Part shown: piece by piece, positions 36,201 through 51,200 of the stretch
Numbering within the stretch: the first letter of the stretch is position 1
Layout of the letters: each line of letters starts with the position of its first letter
NCBI GenBank assembly: GCA_003344405.1
Contig: NOWV01000127.1
Coordinates: forward strand, 124,001 to 188,000
Length of the DNA: 64,000 nucleotides
From: Trichoplax sp. H2
Taxonomy: Eukaryota; Placozoa; Uniplacotomia; Trichoplacea
Direction: 5' to 3'
The notes under the pieces: model-generated
What the model was told of the DNA's origin: nothing
What the model saw: only the letters and a program-made list of their open reading frames with translations
Database searches by the model: none
Program-made: the position numbers and the translations under genes

Positions 36201-39200
36201 AATTCGCTAATGGATTTGCATTAACGACTGTGATGCTTTTAGATGACGATGATAAAGATATAACGTAATTACTATGAATGCAAAGTATAAAGTTTAAGAT
36301 GGATATTGTCTCACTTTTAGTATAAGATGTTAGATTGCTAACTTCTTAATTGGGCTAAATGTGCTAGCACTCATTATCAATTAATACATATGTGCCCTAT
36401 AATAAGTATTATAAAACTAAGTCTATAGAAAAGTATGTTAATTGTATAAGCCTAAGAATTAATTGTTTTGTACCAGAAAGCTTGGCAAATGTATAAAAGA
36501 GGATTCATTTATTTAATATAACAGTGAGGTAATTGCAGTTGCTGAGTAGAGTACGCTATCATCGACAAAGATCTCATTAAGTAATCACCAAAAAGCTTTT
36601 TGTCTGTGACTTACTATTGCCTAAGATTATGCACTAGGTCAGTGAAGTTTGTGGCGCTTAGTAGTAGGGATACTGTACCATAAAAACTAACGGTAGTGAA
36701 ATAGGGAGTTTTTTAAATGTCGCAAACGCGGTTGTGATGATGTTGTAATTTCGATCGTTTGATTTAATTACTACTATAAAGTACTAGTGACATTGAAAAA
36801 GTTCTTGGAAATATTGTCTAGAGATATATCTTGTACCGTTATTTTCTTGTCTAAGTGCTACCTAGAACTGCGTTGTATTTCTTAAAGCACAATAATACTA
36901 TATAAAGAAGTACTTTAAACTTTGAAACATTACAAGAAACTGTATGAAGATTGTACGGTCTAAAATATCAAAAATGATTATCTCGTTTATCTTAGCCAAG
37001 GATCAAATCCGCTTTGTATGAATTTCTAGTGAAGGATGTAGCATAGAGTGTAGTCTCATTTTGTATAATTTTATATGAAATTATAATAGCTTTAGAAATT
37101 GGCTAAATCTTGTTCGGATTATTTTAGTCACTTTCGACAGTTGGGAAATAAAGTACTAGTACGACGGATCTTGTATAGATGTTTAATAAATCTTCAAAAA
37201 TTAAAGACTATATATACGTGTATATATTATGGTTATCATTATTGTGAGATAAGGTAGAGTTTTGATAATTTAGCAAATAAGGCAAATTTAATCGGATTGA
37301 AGTGAGCAAGATGAAAGAGTTACGAATTTCGATTTAAGATAGCTAACCTAATAAGAAGAGATAATTATCAAGGATTGGCGATCCTATCTAGTGCAAGTAG
37401 CGCTATGTTTTGATCATCTGATTACTATCATATTTCTTTATATTCCGATTATATAAGATTCTATATTAGATATTTAGCCGATTCACAAACAGTTTTGTGT
37501 ATCCGCAAATTATACTATGCAATATTGATTTCATCTGATCCCTGCGTTTCTTTAATTAATTTTAAATTTACACACATTGGCGTAGCTGCAGCTACTAAGA
37601 AATCTACATGTAAGATCGTTTACTAATAGCCTATAGTGCAAAGTGCATATCTAGATTACAGTGCTTTATGGACCTTACTTTTTGCATATTCCATGTTAGT
37701 ATTATTACTTAGCCATGTTTTTGTTATACGATATGAACATGTTAATAATACATTCTGTTATTTAATGATATTCTAACTATAATGTATAGCATTTCTTTAT
37801 CTAACATCTTCTATTTCTGTTGTTATTTATGAGTTACAGATTCAATAAATACCAGTCATTCTTGTTTTGAAAGTAACTCTAGTATTCAATAGTTCTGAAC
37901 TCTCAAGTAGTTGATTCTTTTCGAACAAACTACGCTTCAACTTTTCTATATTTCATCTCATTTTACTTGACAGAGTTCATATATGCATAACATAGCCGAA
38001 TAACCGAATAATCTAATTAACTAAGCATTCTAACAAATGCTAAAAGCAAGTTATCGTAAGAATATAGAGATATATCAGAGGAATATGCTATTATTTAATC
38101 TAATCTACTATTAAACTCTCATTCGATTTATTTAAATATAAAATTAATGATTCTATCAACTATTTTCTGTATTTATGAATAAAGTACATAGCTGCATACT
38201 TATTCTCATACTGTCCAGTTGTTATTATTAGTCAGTGTTATTAACAAATACAGTGTAATAGAAACTAACCTTTTGCGGGATAGAGTAAAATATTCCTTAT
38301 TTTGACTACTTACATGCCAGTTAGGAATGGCCCAACACGGTCGTATAAATCTCTCAGGAAGGAATTTAATATTATTGGATTATCACTCACATCTCTATAC
38401 GCTCAAAAATAAATACAGATACGATCGTTAACATTTTCCTGATGGTATATCTTTTAAGTTATAAATATCTAATGAAAGCTCAGTAAAATAAACTGGTGAT
38501 ATCAAATGGAATATCGTCTAAATTATATATAGCTAATGATAAAAATTAGTAAATAAAACTGGCGATATCTTGTTTTTCAATTAATAACATTACAAATTTT
38601 AGATCCTTAGTAATTATATCATTGTTTTATGTACATACAGTTTTAAGTTTTTCATAGTCGGCATTCCGTTAATAATTCCAGCCCAATTATTCCCTGCTAA
38701 TTTCCTATGAAAGTAATCGACAAGGCAAATCATTAAATTTGTATAAGCGTATCAATACTTATAGTTAGAGTTTACTTTGTAAAGAGATTTATATCATAAA
38801 TAGGCTCTATAGTGGCTTGCTATCTAAGTAAATTAATAACGACCCTAATCTGAAGTCAGATCACCAGCGTATTACTTCGTAAAACGTACAAGTCATTAAT
38901 CAGCTTTAATTTTTCAAGCAAGTCTTTCTGCATATTTATTCCGTTTGTAATCAAATTGGTATAGCTCATATCACTATCGAATAAATACAAAAGCAAATGG
39001 GTCACTTAATTCCAAATGCGTATCAAATAAATCATAACAAGTTATTTATGGAGAGGTTCAATCAGTAACCTACATTTTGGTAACTTGATAGAATAACTGA
39101 TCACAATTAGGATCAAACTTTTTGATATTATTATTTGCTAAAATTCTTAAATTAGCCAATTAAGCATAATAATTAGAGAGTAATATTTCCAGAAATAATT

Positions 39201-42200
39201 AGCTTTCAATTTAAATACTTAAGGGTGACCGTAGTTAGTAACAGTATCATCAATAAAGAGAAATTGTTAAATGAATTTATTATTACTTACATAGATTTTA
39301 GTATTGCAGGCAATCCTGAGCAGTTCAAGTATTTGATGTTGTTTCTCGCTAAATTGCTATAATAAAAGTAGACTTGAGAATTCTATAAGAATACGATTTC
39401 ATAAATGATACGGTACAGATGTAAGATTTTTTACTCTAGGTTTGATATTATAACATAAAAAGCTACGAAATAGTAATTATATTGAAAATTTAGACGAAGA
39501 ATTTAAATATTCGCGTTCCCTGTTACAAGTACAAATCTTTAGATTTTATTCGTCCTATTTTCACTTACAGCTTTTCAAGAAAAGTTAATCCCAGATTATC
39601 TTGATCAGACAGTGTTATAGCATTATTACTTAAATCTCTAAAAAAAGAATTTTAGTATGCCTGAGCTTCTAGATCATTCATTTACTATATAGTAACCGAA
39701 ATGGTTATTTATTTAGCTCACAGAATTCTTAAATTTTTGTAACGCGAAAATAATTTGTTTCCCAGCATCGTAATGTAATTGTTGCTTAAATATCTGAAAC
39801 AAAGTCACTTCAATTAATTTAGGAAGCTACACGCATAAAATTTACTACCATTGTGATTACATACGTTTAGAATTGTATATAGACTAAATTTATGAATATT
39901 CCTAATTTGCACTTACAATTGGCTCAGATACGGCAGTTTCACTTTAAAAATTTTACCAACATTTCTAATATTATTGTAATTTAAGTTCCTTGTATACCGA
40001 AATATCATGAAGATATAAAATGATAAGGAATAACTGGGCTTAGCTACAAATGAAGTAATACAATTTGTCTTACAATATCCGTATGTTGCTTAATCCTCCC
40101 AAAAAGGTATTTTGATGATCGGATATATGATTATGATGTAGATATCTGAATCATATATAGACGTTATGAATTAATTTATCAGGTAATCATAAATATTTTA
40201 CTACAGTTAGCAGTATATATTTTCCTGTGTTCTTACAAACTATTTAACATCGTATTTTTAAAAACATTTTCTGGCAATGTTCCAATGTGGTTGTAACCAA
40301 GGTATCTGTTAAACATAAATGTAATTATACTGTACTTTAAAAGATATATTTTTCTTTCATGCCATTCTCTCTGGATGAAAAGATTGTTCAGCACTATAAA
40401 TTTGTTGATAGCTACTCATATACTTTATAAATGAGTACAATTAATTTATTAAATAATAAAATATTCTCAAGATTCATATTAACAATCGGCGCTTAGAAAT
40501 ATAATCATTGAATGTGACATAAATGACGATCATAAGACGTCTTGTGCAGTCAATCGAGTACAATTTTGTAACGGTAGTGAATCTACTGTGATGAATGATA
40601 TCTTACTTAATTTAGACACGTACATGTATCACGATAAGATAGTTATCAATTTGGATATGTGCATGAATTATTTTATGACTTAATTAATATAGCCGATACA
40701 AACCTGTTCCTAATACAGGCTAAATTACACTAAATATAGTATATGAATTGTCAATGGTAAATTCAATATAAATCCTGTTAATTATAAGCTAGTGAAAACA
40801 TAAAGTTAATATATCGTAATATTACAAAGTCATTGGATTAGGCTAGGAATAATTTAATGTATTCACTAAGTCTTATTGGTCGAAATATATCACACATCGT
40901 AAACCGATTTTATGGCTAGAATAGCTATTTTAATGATTGATTTAGAATATTAAATTAGACTCGTATTTTCTAGAATAAAGATATAATTAGAAGATTCCGA
41001 AAGTGCATTTCTTAGTTATTGTTACTTATCTAGGGTAATCTAATTAGTTTAGATTAGGCAAGTTTGGTTAAGTAACACATTTATACTTTTACAAAGTTAC
41101 TTACAATTCTTTAAGACTTCTTAAATCTTTAAAATCATCGGAGTCTATTGCTTCAATGCGATTATTTGCTACAGATCTAGGCATTTAAAATGACAATTAA
41201 ATGCTTTAGCATTTGGTATTTGGCAGTATCAAGATAAATTAATTTTTCTTTATATTACCGAGTAGGTTATGGATTGCATTCAAAAGCATCGCAACATTAA
41301 AATCATTCTAACGAAGTACCACTTTACGGTATAAAGTTACTGAACCTCTGTTAAATGAGCACATTATCGTAAACCGTCAGTAAAGCGACGGGAGTTTGCA
41401 CTAGTGAATTCTAATTTAAACACCTTGCGAAGATTTATTGTTATAGGCACATGCTCTTTATATGGTATTCTTAATGAAAAAGTATACTAACTAATCTTAT
41501 TTTCGTAGACAAATATTTACACCATTATTTCTAACATTATCATTTTATACTTTTGCACTTATACTGATAAGCTGTACAAGTTAGCCTGGACTTACGATAG
41601 AAATAAAATACTAGCAAAATTCCCTTTTCAATATATGTCTTACGTGAATACAAATACGTCATTATAATCTATGATATACTATTCAAATTATACTTATTTA
41701 ATCAAATTTGATAACAAGCTAGGCTAGGAAGTTTATAAGCTTACAAAGCAACAAGTTGAGATAGTGGTCTTATAAAATCTATCTTTCTTAGGTTGTTCTT
41801 ACCCAAAAATCTGAAAAATCGAAATAAAAAATAAATTATCAGAAAGCTTAAAAAGCTTACAAAGGTAGCTTGCCAATGCTTTATCCAGAAATCAGCTTAA
41901 AATGAATCGCTCTTACGATTAAAATATTATGAAGTAAATGATTTAATCGAATTTTACATGCCAATTAATTTAAGTAATATTTCTGCTGGTTAAACTTACA
42001 GTGAATGTAACCCTGACAATGGTTTTAGTGCGTCTGTCTTAATAGAATTTAGATTATTGGAAGAAATATTTCTGCGGGATTTGAATAGGAATTAGTAACT
42101 TAGAATAATTTTGAAATTATGTTTATAATTAATTTATCAAATACTATTTGAATTAAGTCTATGGCAAAAGATAAGGACGATGCTCTGTCAACCTCATAAC

Positions 42201-45200
42201 ATTTTAATAATTCAGATATTAGAAATTTCCAAGTATCTGTTGCAGATTAAGCTAAATTATTTTAAATAAAATTACAGCAAGTGAATTGGCTTTCAATGAC
42301 GTGAATTTGATTATTAAATGGTAACTTTGTCAATTGTAAATGGACAGTATTGAATACAGTAATATAATATTAACATGTTAGCCGTAATTTGTGCCGTATC
42401 TTATTAAATACCCCAGTACTAGAGCTTATATTAGAGTAACACACATTACTGTTACAGAATTACCGTAAATTTCTTTTAAAGTTGATTATTGTGTTTTACA
42501 ATACTCTCCATCAAGAAAGTTCATTATCTGATAATTTACATCTTAGGTGCAAACACCGTTGTCATTAAATTTTTTAATATTTAAATTATAATTACGTCAT
42601 AATAATTTCTATCATTAATTGTTATAACATGTTAATTACCGTATTACATATCACTATGCATGCTTTAGGAGTAAGATAATTACAATTTTCATATATTGCC
42701 TGATGCCACATACAAACCAATAGATAAAATATTAACGTAATATCAATGTAGTTCTTTATTTGTTAGCATACCTAAAGATACTTTCTAGAAATTATCATAT
42801 TAGATATCATGTCATCTTAGCGTCTTCAAAATAATTTCTCAACTAATACAGTATAATTTAATGAAGAAGTTTCTGTTCTAGCAATGTATTCTAATAATTA
42901 CAAATCATTCTCTCTATCTCCGTCCAACTAGAAACTATTGACACTATATTACCCTTGAATTTAAAATAACATAACATTAAGCACCTGAAAAGGAGGTATC
43001 AAATCTGGAGGTGATAACTCAACAAATATGCTCCTAGTACTACACTAGTTTAACCTGATCAAACTTTGATATTTACTAAAATCGAGTAAGAAATTATTAA
43101 GAATCAGCACGAAAGATTTTAATATGAACTTAGCAGTTAGACTTCCTATATGGACATTTTATCTTAACATTAACAAGACTTTTGTGCTACTATTTAACAT
43201 AATTGGAAAAATTTTCGTAAATATCAGCATAAGAATTAAGGTAAATATGCTATCAGACTGTGAATATGCATAATAGCTATCAAACTGTTATGTATATTTA
43301 GGAGTTAGTGGTATCCTTTGGAATTGGTAAATCTTCTAAGATAAAGTATATACTAAGATATAAGATGTAAAGCTTTAAATTAAATTTACCGAGTATAAGA
43401 TATTGAAACATAATTAATAAACATAGAGTTCAGTCTAATAGCCTCTAGTTCTAGTACCAATTAGTTTAATTTCACAGTATAGTTACCGGCTTACATTATG
43501 AATAACAGTGAAAAAATACTTACAATGACATTATATTGCTGTAGTTATTCATATGGAAGGAATAGGTGACGTTTTCAATTTCGCTGTAACGATTGCCTGT
43601 TAAATCACTGATATAAAATCAGGTATTGGTTAGTTAAATTAAAGCAAATTATAATACAAATGCTTGTAGCTATTTTATTTCCTCATATATTGTCACTTAC
43701 AGGTGGGCTAGATAATTTAATGCAGAAAAATTGAGTGGATTTGATTGATGTAGCTTGTTATAAGATAAGTTACTGTTTCAAAGAAGATCTTCACTAAGGT
43801 CATATAGTCTTAAAGTGATTACTTCTTAAGAAATGCAGCAGTAATTAAAATTATTGCTTTAATTATAACTTGATGTTTTACAATGGTTACAATTGCAACT
43901 GAATCATGATCATAAGCATTACAGGGTTCTGCAGTCTCCAAAGTCTAAGTTTTTTATTGTCGATAGGAAATTATTGGTCAAATCCCTATATTGAAAAAAG
44001 ATATCGAAAGATTGAGTAATCAGTAGATAGAAAAATTATTAAAAGATATGCTAGTGTATCAAAGTAAGTTTAAATAAGATTAAATGTTTCCTATAATACA
44101 AGTATGATTGTGAAAAGTGCTTATTCCCATTTTCTTGTTAAATTACTGAGTGCAAATGTGGTTAGGGTTAAGGTTACACTATTTGCTCAATATCTTTCAA
44201 TTTTTATTTGTATGGTATAGCATTTGAGCTGTGAAAGCATCTACTTCAAGTATATAACGCCTATAAGACTTACAAAGTCTCTATTATAACTGGGTTACTT
44301 GCTCTGTTGCGATTTTCGTCCAGCTTCAATGGATATGATCTTGATAAACCCCTTCGTAAGTCAATAATAATCATAAATAATAAGCGTAGAAAAAAACTTT
44401 TCCAGTTGAAAAGTGTAAAATGTAATGTTATATCCTATTTAGGGTCTATATATATAATAGTTTAGTTATGGTTATTCACTTAAGAAGGCTTTTATGAGAT
44501 TGAATTATAAGTGAGAAGTACGACATACAAAAAGTTCATCGATGCCGTATTGGGTAAATTGAATTCTCGAAAATTTCCAATAGGATTACCACTAAGCTGT
44601 CTAATAAAATTATATTAGAAATATATTTAATTACTTTACTTATTTATCTCTTATTATAATCTTTGTTTATAATTGGTGAAAGTAAACAGCATATAATTAT
44701 ATCGTTAGGAATCAGGCTATATAGTGAAGGAAGTAACAATGATAGTGTACTTACAGCAATTTTAGTTTGTTTAGTCCGAAAAAAGCTTTCCTATCAACAT
44801 GTTTTATGTTATTTGTTTGTAAACGTCTGGAATACACGTAAAACATATCAAAGATAAGCATTTAAATATTATATTATATAAATACACTGAAGATATGTAA
44901 TTCCGCCTTCAGCAACAATATACCGGACGAAGAAAAACTTCTTGAACTATTAACTGTAAATCTGTATCACTATTTTTAATTATTGTTAGATACGATTTGA
45001 TTAAGGTTACAGTAAACTAAATGAGGGATTTCAAGCGAAAATCTTCTTAACTGCAATCTATATAATGCACCATACATTACATGATACGCATTCTGTAAAG
45101 CACACGGTACAGCATGTAATTTTATTACTAATTAGTTATTCATGTTATCGTATAGCGTGTAGAGTAGAATGAATATTTACTTAACCTTAACTTATAAACA

Positions 45201-48200
45201 GTGACATTGGAAGCAACAGTTGTTAAAAATAAAGCCTAATTGTCTCTTTAATAATGTACTTTGCATGTGCTAGTAAAAAATGATTAAAATTAACGAATTC
45301 CGAATTTTACCAGTTACAGTGATCTTCTACATCTTTTGAGTTAGTTACAGACTACGATAAGAAGCTATGCACATAACTGTTCCAGAAAATACATTCATTT
45401 TCTATTTTATATGTCTAACAAGATCGACTTGCAGTTTCATTAGATATTTTGACATCATATAATGATTGAAAGATGGATGAAGAACAAATTGTAGTTTCAA
45501 ATTTTACTTAGGATTCGCAAAAATATTACAATATCTAGGCAAAGACCATGCCAGCTTACAAATTATGGAGATTTGAAAGGTACTCAAACTGATTGGGAGC
45601 TAAATTTTTGAGTTCATTTTCATTTATATTTCTAGCCAATATTAAGTATTGAAAACGAGCAATTATTAAAATGACAGCTAGACCAAATGTTATGATCTCA
45701 TTAATAAAAGCAGTACTAGTGAACTTACAAGTCCTGAAGTCTGACTAACGGTTGCAAACTTTCTGAGCTCAAATCGGTTAATTTATTTCCTGCTAAATCT
45801 CTTATCGACATAACATAAGAAACTATGCAATTAGTAGATTGATATTCACATGTTATGCGTAAATAGCTTAATAAATATGATGATTGTAATAGAGAATATA
45901 TAATGTGTTGATGAATAATTGCATGTTCTTAAATATGCTGGTACAAAGTCGGGAAAATTTTCTAATGTATTATTATACGGCATTTATATGTGAGTTATAA
46001 TGGCCAGCTAAATAGCTACGAATAAGAAAGGACAGGTAAGTTATGATGTATGAATGATATTTTATCTTCTAAAAGTTTGGAGAAAATTCTAGGTTTGTTA
46101 TGATTGTATACTCACAGAATAGCAACTTTGTCTAGGTCCTTAAAAGCGGTAGCATCGATCTTAGAAATATTATTAAAGGATAGTCTCCTAAAAATTTAAT
46201 TTGATTAATCTTGATAGGTATTTCCTGAAAGCTTTAGATATGTAATAATTGATTCTAATAAATTGATTGGTATTAGGTTAATTTCCGTTGCTAACTTTTA
46301 CTTTCAAAATCTAAATCTTGTGACGCTTATATATAGATTAAATAATTACAGGGTTATAAGGCTTTTGAGGCCCTTGAACTGGTAGCTATCCAACGAAGTT
46401 AACTTGCCATTAGTGATATTCCTATTCAATATTTAAAACATCAATTGTTATTTTAGAAGTAACTTCAAAAGATATGTCAGTATCTAACTAAGTGCACTTT
46501 GTTACCTAGCTATTAAAATATAAAAAATCTATTAAAACTTCTCTTTTTGAAGGTACGAATACGTTTAAGTATAAGGTCTCATTTAGATTTAAAATTCCAA
46601 CTTTCTTTAACAGAATTCGTCAGTACTACTGTTGGTTATTAACTGAGACTAATAGCGGTTTAAAAATATTTAACTTACAAAATTGTTGTCTTAACCATCG
46701 ATTTAAATAATTCAGGAGGAAGATTCAATATGGGATTGTAATCCAAATTTCTAAAAAATATATAGTTAATTAGATGAATAATGCACTGGATTAAAAAAGA
46801 TCATTTGCAAATTTTGTATTCGCTGAGGTAACTAGTAGTTTATTATCTTAAACTAGCCATGAAAATCTATAAGAAACTAGTTCGTATGGAAATTTTTAAT
46901 TAAATTCTTATTTATCTTATGTTGATATCTGCAGTTCCAGCGACTTTGTACTATTTTCATACTTACATCAATTTAATTGCAGTCAATGGCTGGAATGATG
47001 TTGAGGCAATTAATTGGATATTATTGTAATCTAAATGCCTTTATTATTCCGGTTAGAAATCGGATTTAGGAAATTTTGTTTTCAATTATTTAAGATAATT
47101 GAATTTGGGTTATGTAATAGTAACTTATAATAATGATCATTTGATTCTTACAGTTCCCGCAAGTTTGGAGCACATATAGTTTCTGGATAAATAGTTGTTA
47201 GATTATTACGATCTAAGCTCCTAAAAATGAAAACCAGTGGTGTGTTATCATAAGCTTATAATCCAATTAAATGGCTGATATCTTATAGGAAAAATAGCTG
47301 CTAAGAGCCGAGATATTCACGGCTTACAGTATAATTAATTATACATTATTACTAGGTCTAAGCCAGTTTGAATTTCAACACTATTTCTCAGTAAAATATA
47401 GTTGGAGGGGTTCATCATATTAATACAAGGTCTTATCGCAGTATCTTTATACAACGCTTTATGTTTAGACAAATCATACCCCAAAAATCTAATGTAACTT
47501 TCTATGGATTAATAGTGAAATTAATTTGTACATAGATAATCTAAAATGAAGTACATATAATTGATTACCGCTTACACTATTGTAATGTAACATAGTATTG
47601 TGATTGTAGACTGTTAGCCATGTAATCGTGCTCCCTAGCAATTAAGAATTTAAATTTTGATATAGTAACGTTACTTGGTAAATTTTTAATAAGACTTACA
47701 ATACTTCTAGTTTCTTAAAGTCGCAAAATGTATTATTTTCTATGGCATGCAATTTATTTTGAGCAAGGTCACTATATAAAAGAAAAGAAGATATGCGANN
47801 NNNNNNNNNNNNNNNNNNGCAGTAGAATAGTCTTACTAAGAATAATTAACTATGTGTAAAATAAGGTAAAAGGTTGCCATGCCGATTGTAGCTGCGAATG
47901 CTACGAAAAGTATAAAAGCATGCAACTTTAGATTATTCTGTTACTTCGTTGTAGAAGTCTTTAGTAGCAGTATTCGTCTAGAGTAGAGCTGTGTGTAGTT
48001 AATCTTTGTATAAGATTCAATAAAGCCCTTATTTTTCTAAAATTTGGAATTTCGTGATCGGTATATATCATAACTATCTATGAACTAATATTTTCAAAGA
48101 TATATATTATACTAACATTTGCATCATAAATGATCATGCAATGCGTACATATTAAAAATTCCATATTTAAACATATTCGAATAATAATAGTAATCGTGCT

Positions 48201-51200
48201 CCCTAGCAATTGAGAATTTAAATTTTGATATAGTAACGTTAATTGGTAAATTTTTAATAAGACTTACAATACTTCTAGTTTCTTAAAGTCGCAAAATGTA
48301 TTATTTTCTATGGCATGCAATTTATTTTGAGCAAGGTCACTATATAAAAGAAAAGAAGATATGCGAACGAAATTGATATTAAGGATTTATGACTACATTA
48401 ACACCATTTATATTATTTGCAATGTAATTATATCCTAGTAGACGATAGGATATGACATTTAGTTTAGTCTTTAGCTTCACATTATTACTTGTATGTATAT
48501 ATCATGTAAATAAACGCGCAAACAATTTAGCATAAATAAAATGTCAGAAATATATACGAGCATTACAGATTGTATGCAATAAATTCTCTCAGTTTGCTTA
48601 CAAATCTATCAAATTTGTTAAGCTGCTAACAGAATCACGTTGTAAATTCTCCAAATTGTTGCCTGCAATGAAACTAAAGCGTAAATAATCAATACTTCGA
48701 TTACTATTATCCAAAATAAGTTATTTGTCGTGATACTGTAATTTACGGTAAAAATAAAGTCAGATCAATAATTAAATTCGAAAGTGTATCGTATCAATTG
48801 AATTTAGTATTAAATTTGTAGTTGTTGACGTATAATGATTACCAAATGGATATTAAATATGAAGATTGCATTAGTAAATATATTTAAATATGATTTTACT
48901 GTAATCCATTATAATAAATGTATCGTGCATTAGATTCGTATTAAATGATATTAGTATAAGAGCTTATACTTTAAAGCAACTGTCATCTAGATTTAGTTAA
49001 ATAAATGATCAACTATCTTTAATTAAAAATTGCAATTAACCAGCATAACTATAACTGTTATGTCAGCAATATACAATGTGTTGAAATACTCGTAGACATT
49101 CCAAATCTTTGTACGGTTTGTTTGAAATCTTACGTACATCTTCCTAAGCCGGTTTGAGCCACTAAAAGCATTGCTTTCAATTGTTTCAATTTCATTATTC
49201 GAAAGGCATCTAATTTGAAATAGTTACCGTACTTCATTATGACTGATATTCAAAGTAGCATTCATTTCTATAGAATAATATCAAAAATTCTTAGCTGGTA
49301 AGTTATATGTAGGCTAGAAAAATTAAACATTTGAACTTCTATTTAAAATGATAATTAAAAATTATCATCGTTACTACATACAAGGTCTCCAGGTTATGAA
49401 GATCGATGAAATAGTTCGATCTTATGATTGATAGCTTGTTTTTGGAAAGCGATCTGCATAAATATAACAAATTTAATCAATGTATGAATACCTGGCTGCC
49501 ATAATACTTAAATAGGCCGATCAAAATTGCAAATTTTTCTTCTATATTCACAAAGTGGAGCATAGATTGATTAAATTCTACTTCAGTAATCTATAGTTTT
49601 TCAATCTCAATAAGACACTATAGATCTTTATATGGTATATTACCTGCATACGATACGCTCCACTAATTTTCTAAACATGTTTGTTTGTTAAGATCGTAAT
49701 GCAATCGATTTATACTTTCTTTTTCAACTGTTATTATTACTACTACTTACATTACTTACATTATTCACATGATGGCTTACACTGTAATATGTCTTTATTA
49801 ATAACTATCAACCGCGAATTATAGCAAACAATTACGGATCTATTTCCTGCTAGAGTATCTATGCGAATCCAGATGATAGTCATGAAATAGGGTTATTTAG
49901 ATTAATTGAACTCTCTATCATAAAAGTGAAATACAAACTATAGTGATATATCGTAGGCAATTTATACATTATTCTGCTTTATCAGACATACAACAAGTTC
50001 AATCCAGCAATTGGCTTAAAGGCTCCATCATCGATAGATAAGATTTCATTAGATTCCATAGTTCTGTCAATAAAATGAAAAAGATAGATAAGGATAAATT
50101 TGTATAATATAAATTCTTAGTCGTCAGATTGAATTATTATTTGTAGAACCAAAATGCAATTGCAGAAGTATCCAATTATTTACTGTAAATAAAATGGTTG
50201 AATGATAGTTTCAGTTCTATCAAACGAAAGTTCTAGCCACATCAACTAGAGATTAGTCTGTAATGTTTTCATAATTAATTAATGATTTAATGATATTCAA
50301 TCATGAGATTAGCAGTAATTTATTTGGCTTTATATCTTCTAAAATCTTATCTGAAATTGGCAAGTGTGGTAGATATAATCTTTATCATTAAATTAATAAA
50401 TCGAATGTATTATTAAAAGACATTAATCATCTACGGGTATTGTAAAAAACATGACAAAAATGAAATGACATTATAATATAAATCATTAGGAAATTTTTCT
50501 TACACTTCCGTTAGTTTGGAGAGGCATGCAAAGCTACCATTTGAAACTTTAGATAAATTGTTATCATTGAGGTCTCTAGAGAAAACAGTTCAAAATTACA
50601 GTTTTTTCCAGCTTCAGAGATAAACTTGAAATTACGTGCCAGAATACTATTTAAAGTACGTATGTACAAATCAATTAACGGTTTTACGTCGCCAATGTTA
50701 TACATGAAGTAAAATTGCTGACATATAAACATATACTTTTAAATGATTACTATAAATCTGCTATGCAGTATTATAACATATATATACATCACAAGAAGTA
50801 AATTGATTAAAAGAAACATTAAGAAAAGGTGAAATTTTATGAGGTATAATAAGAACTAATATCTAGAAACAGTTCATGTTTCATTTAATATGCATGCGAT
50901 AGTACCATTATCTTGAAGTATGAAAGACAATTAAGAATTTTTTATGATTGAGTTAATTAAAATTATTACGCGATTCAATGCGTTAGGTTGATGACCATCA
51001 ACGATAATACAATATTTTACCAATAAGTTTCAGAAAAAAATAATAAGTTTTGAGCTTTACTAAACTTACAGTAACCACAGATTGGGCATTGAACAGAATG
51101 ACCCGCTTTCGATAGAATTGATATCATTATTGTGTAAACTCCTAATAATTAGAAATGCTACGTCAAATTCACGTACTTTACATCATATAAAGAAATACTA

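Noticed and set aside
47700-47771. Counting this LRR exon as a 44th repeat
   Set aside because: It is the same exon as 48268-48339, duplicated next to an N-gap by assembly.
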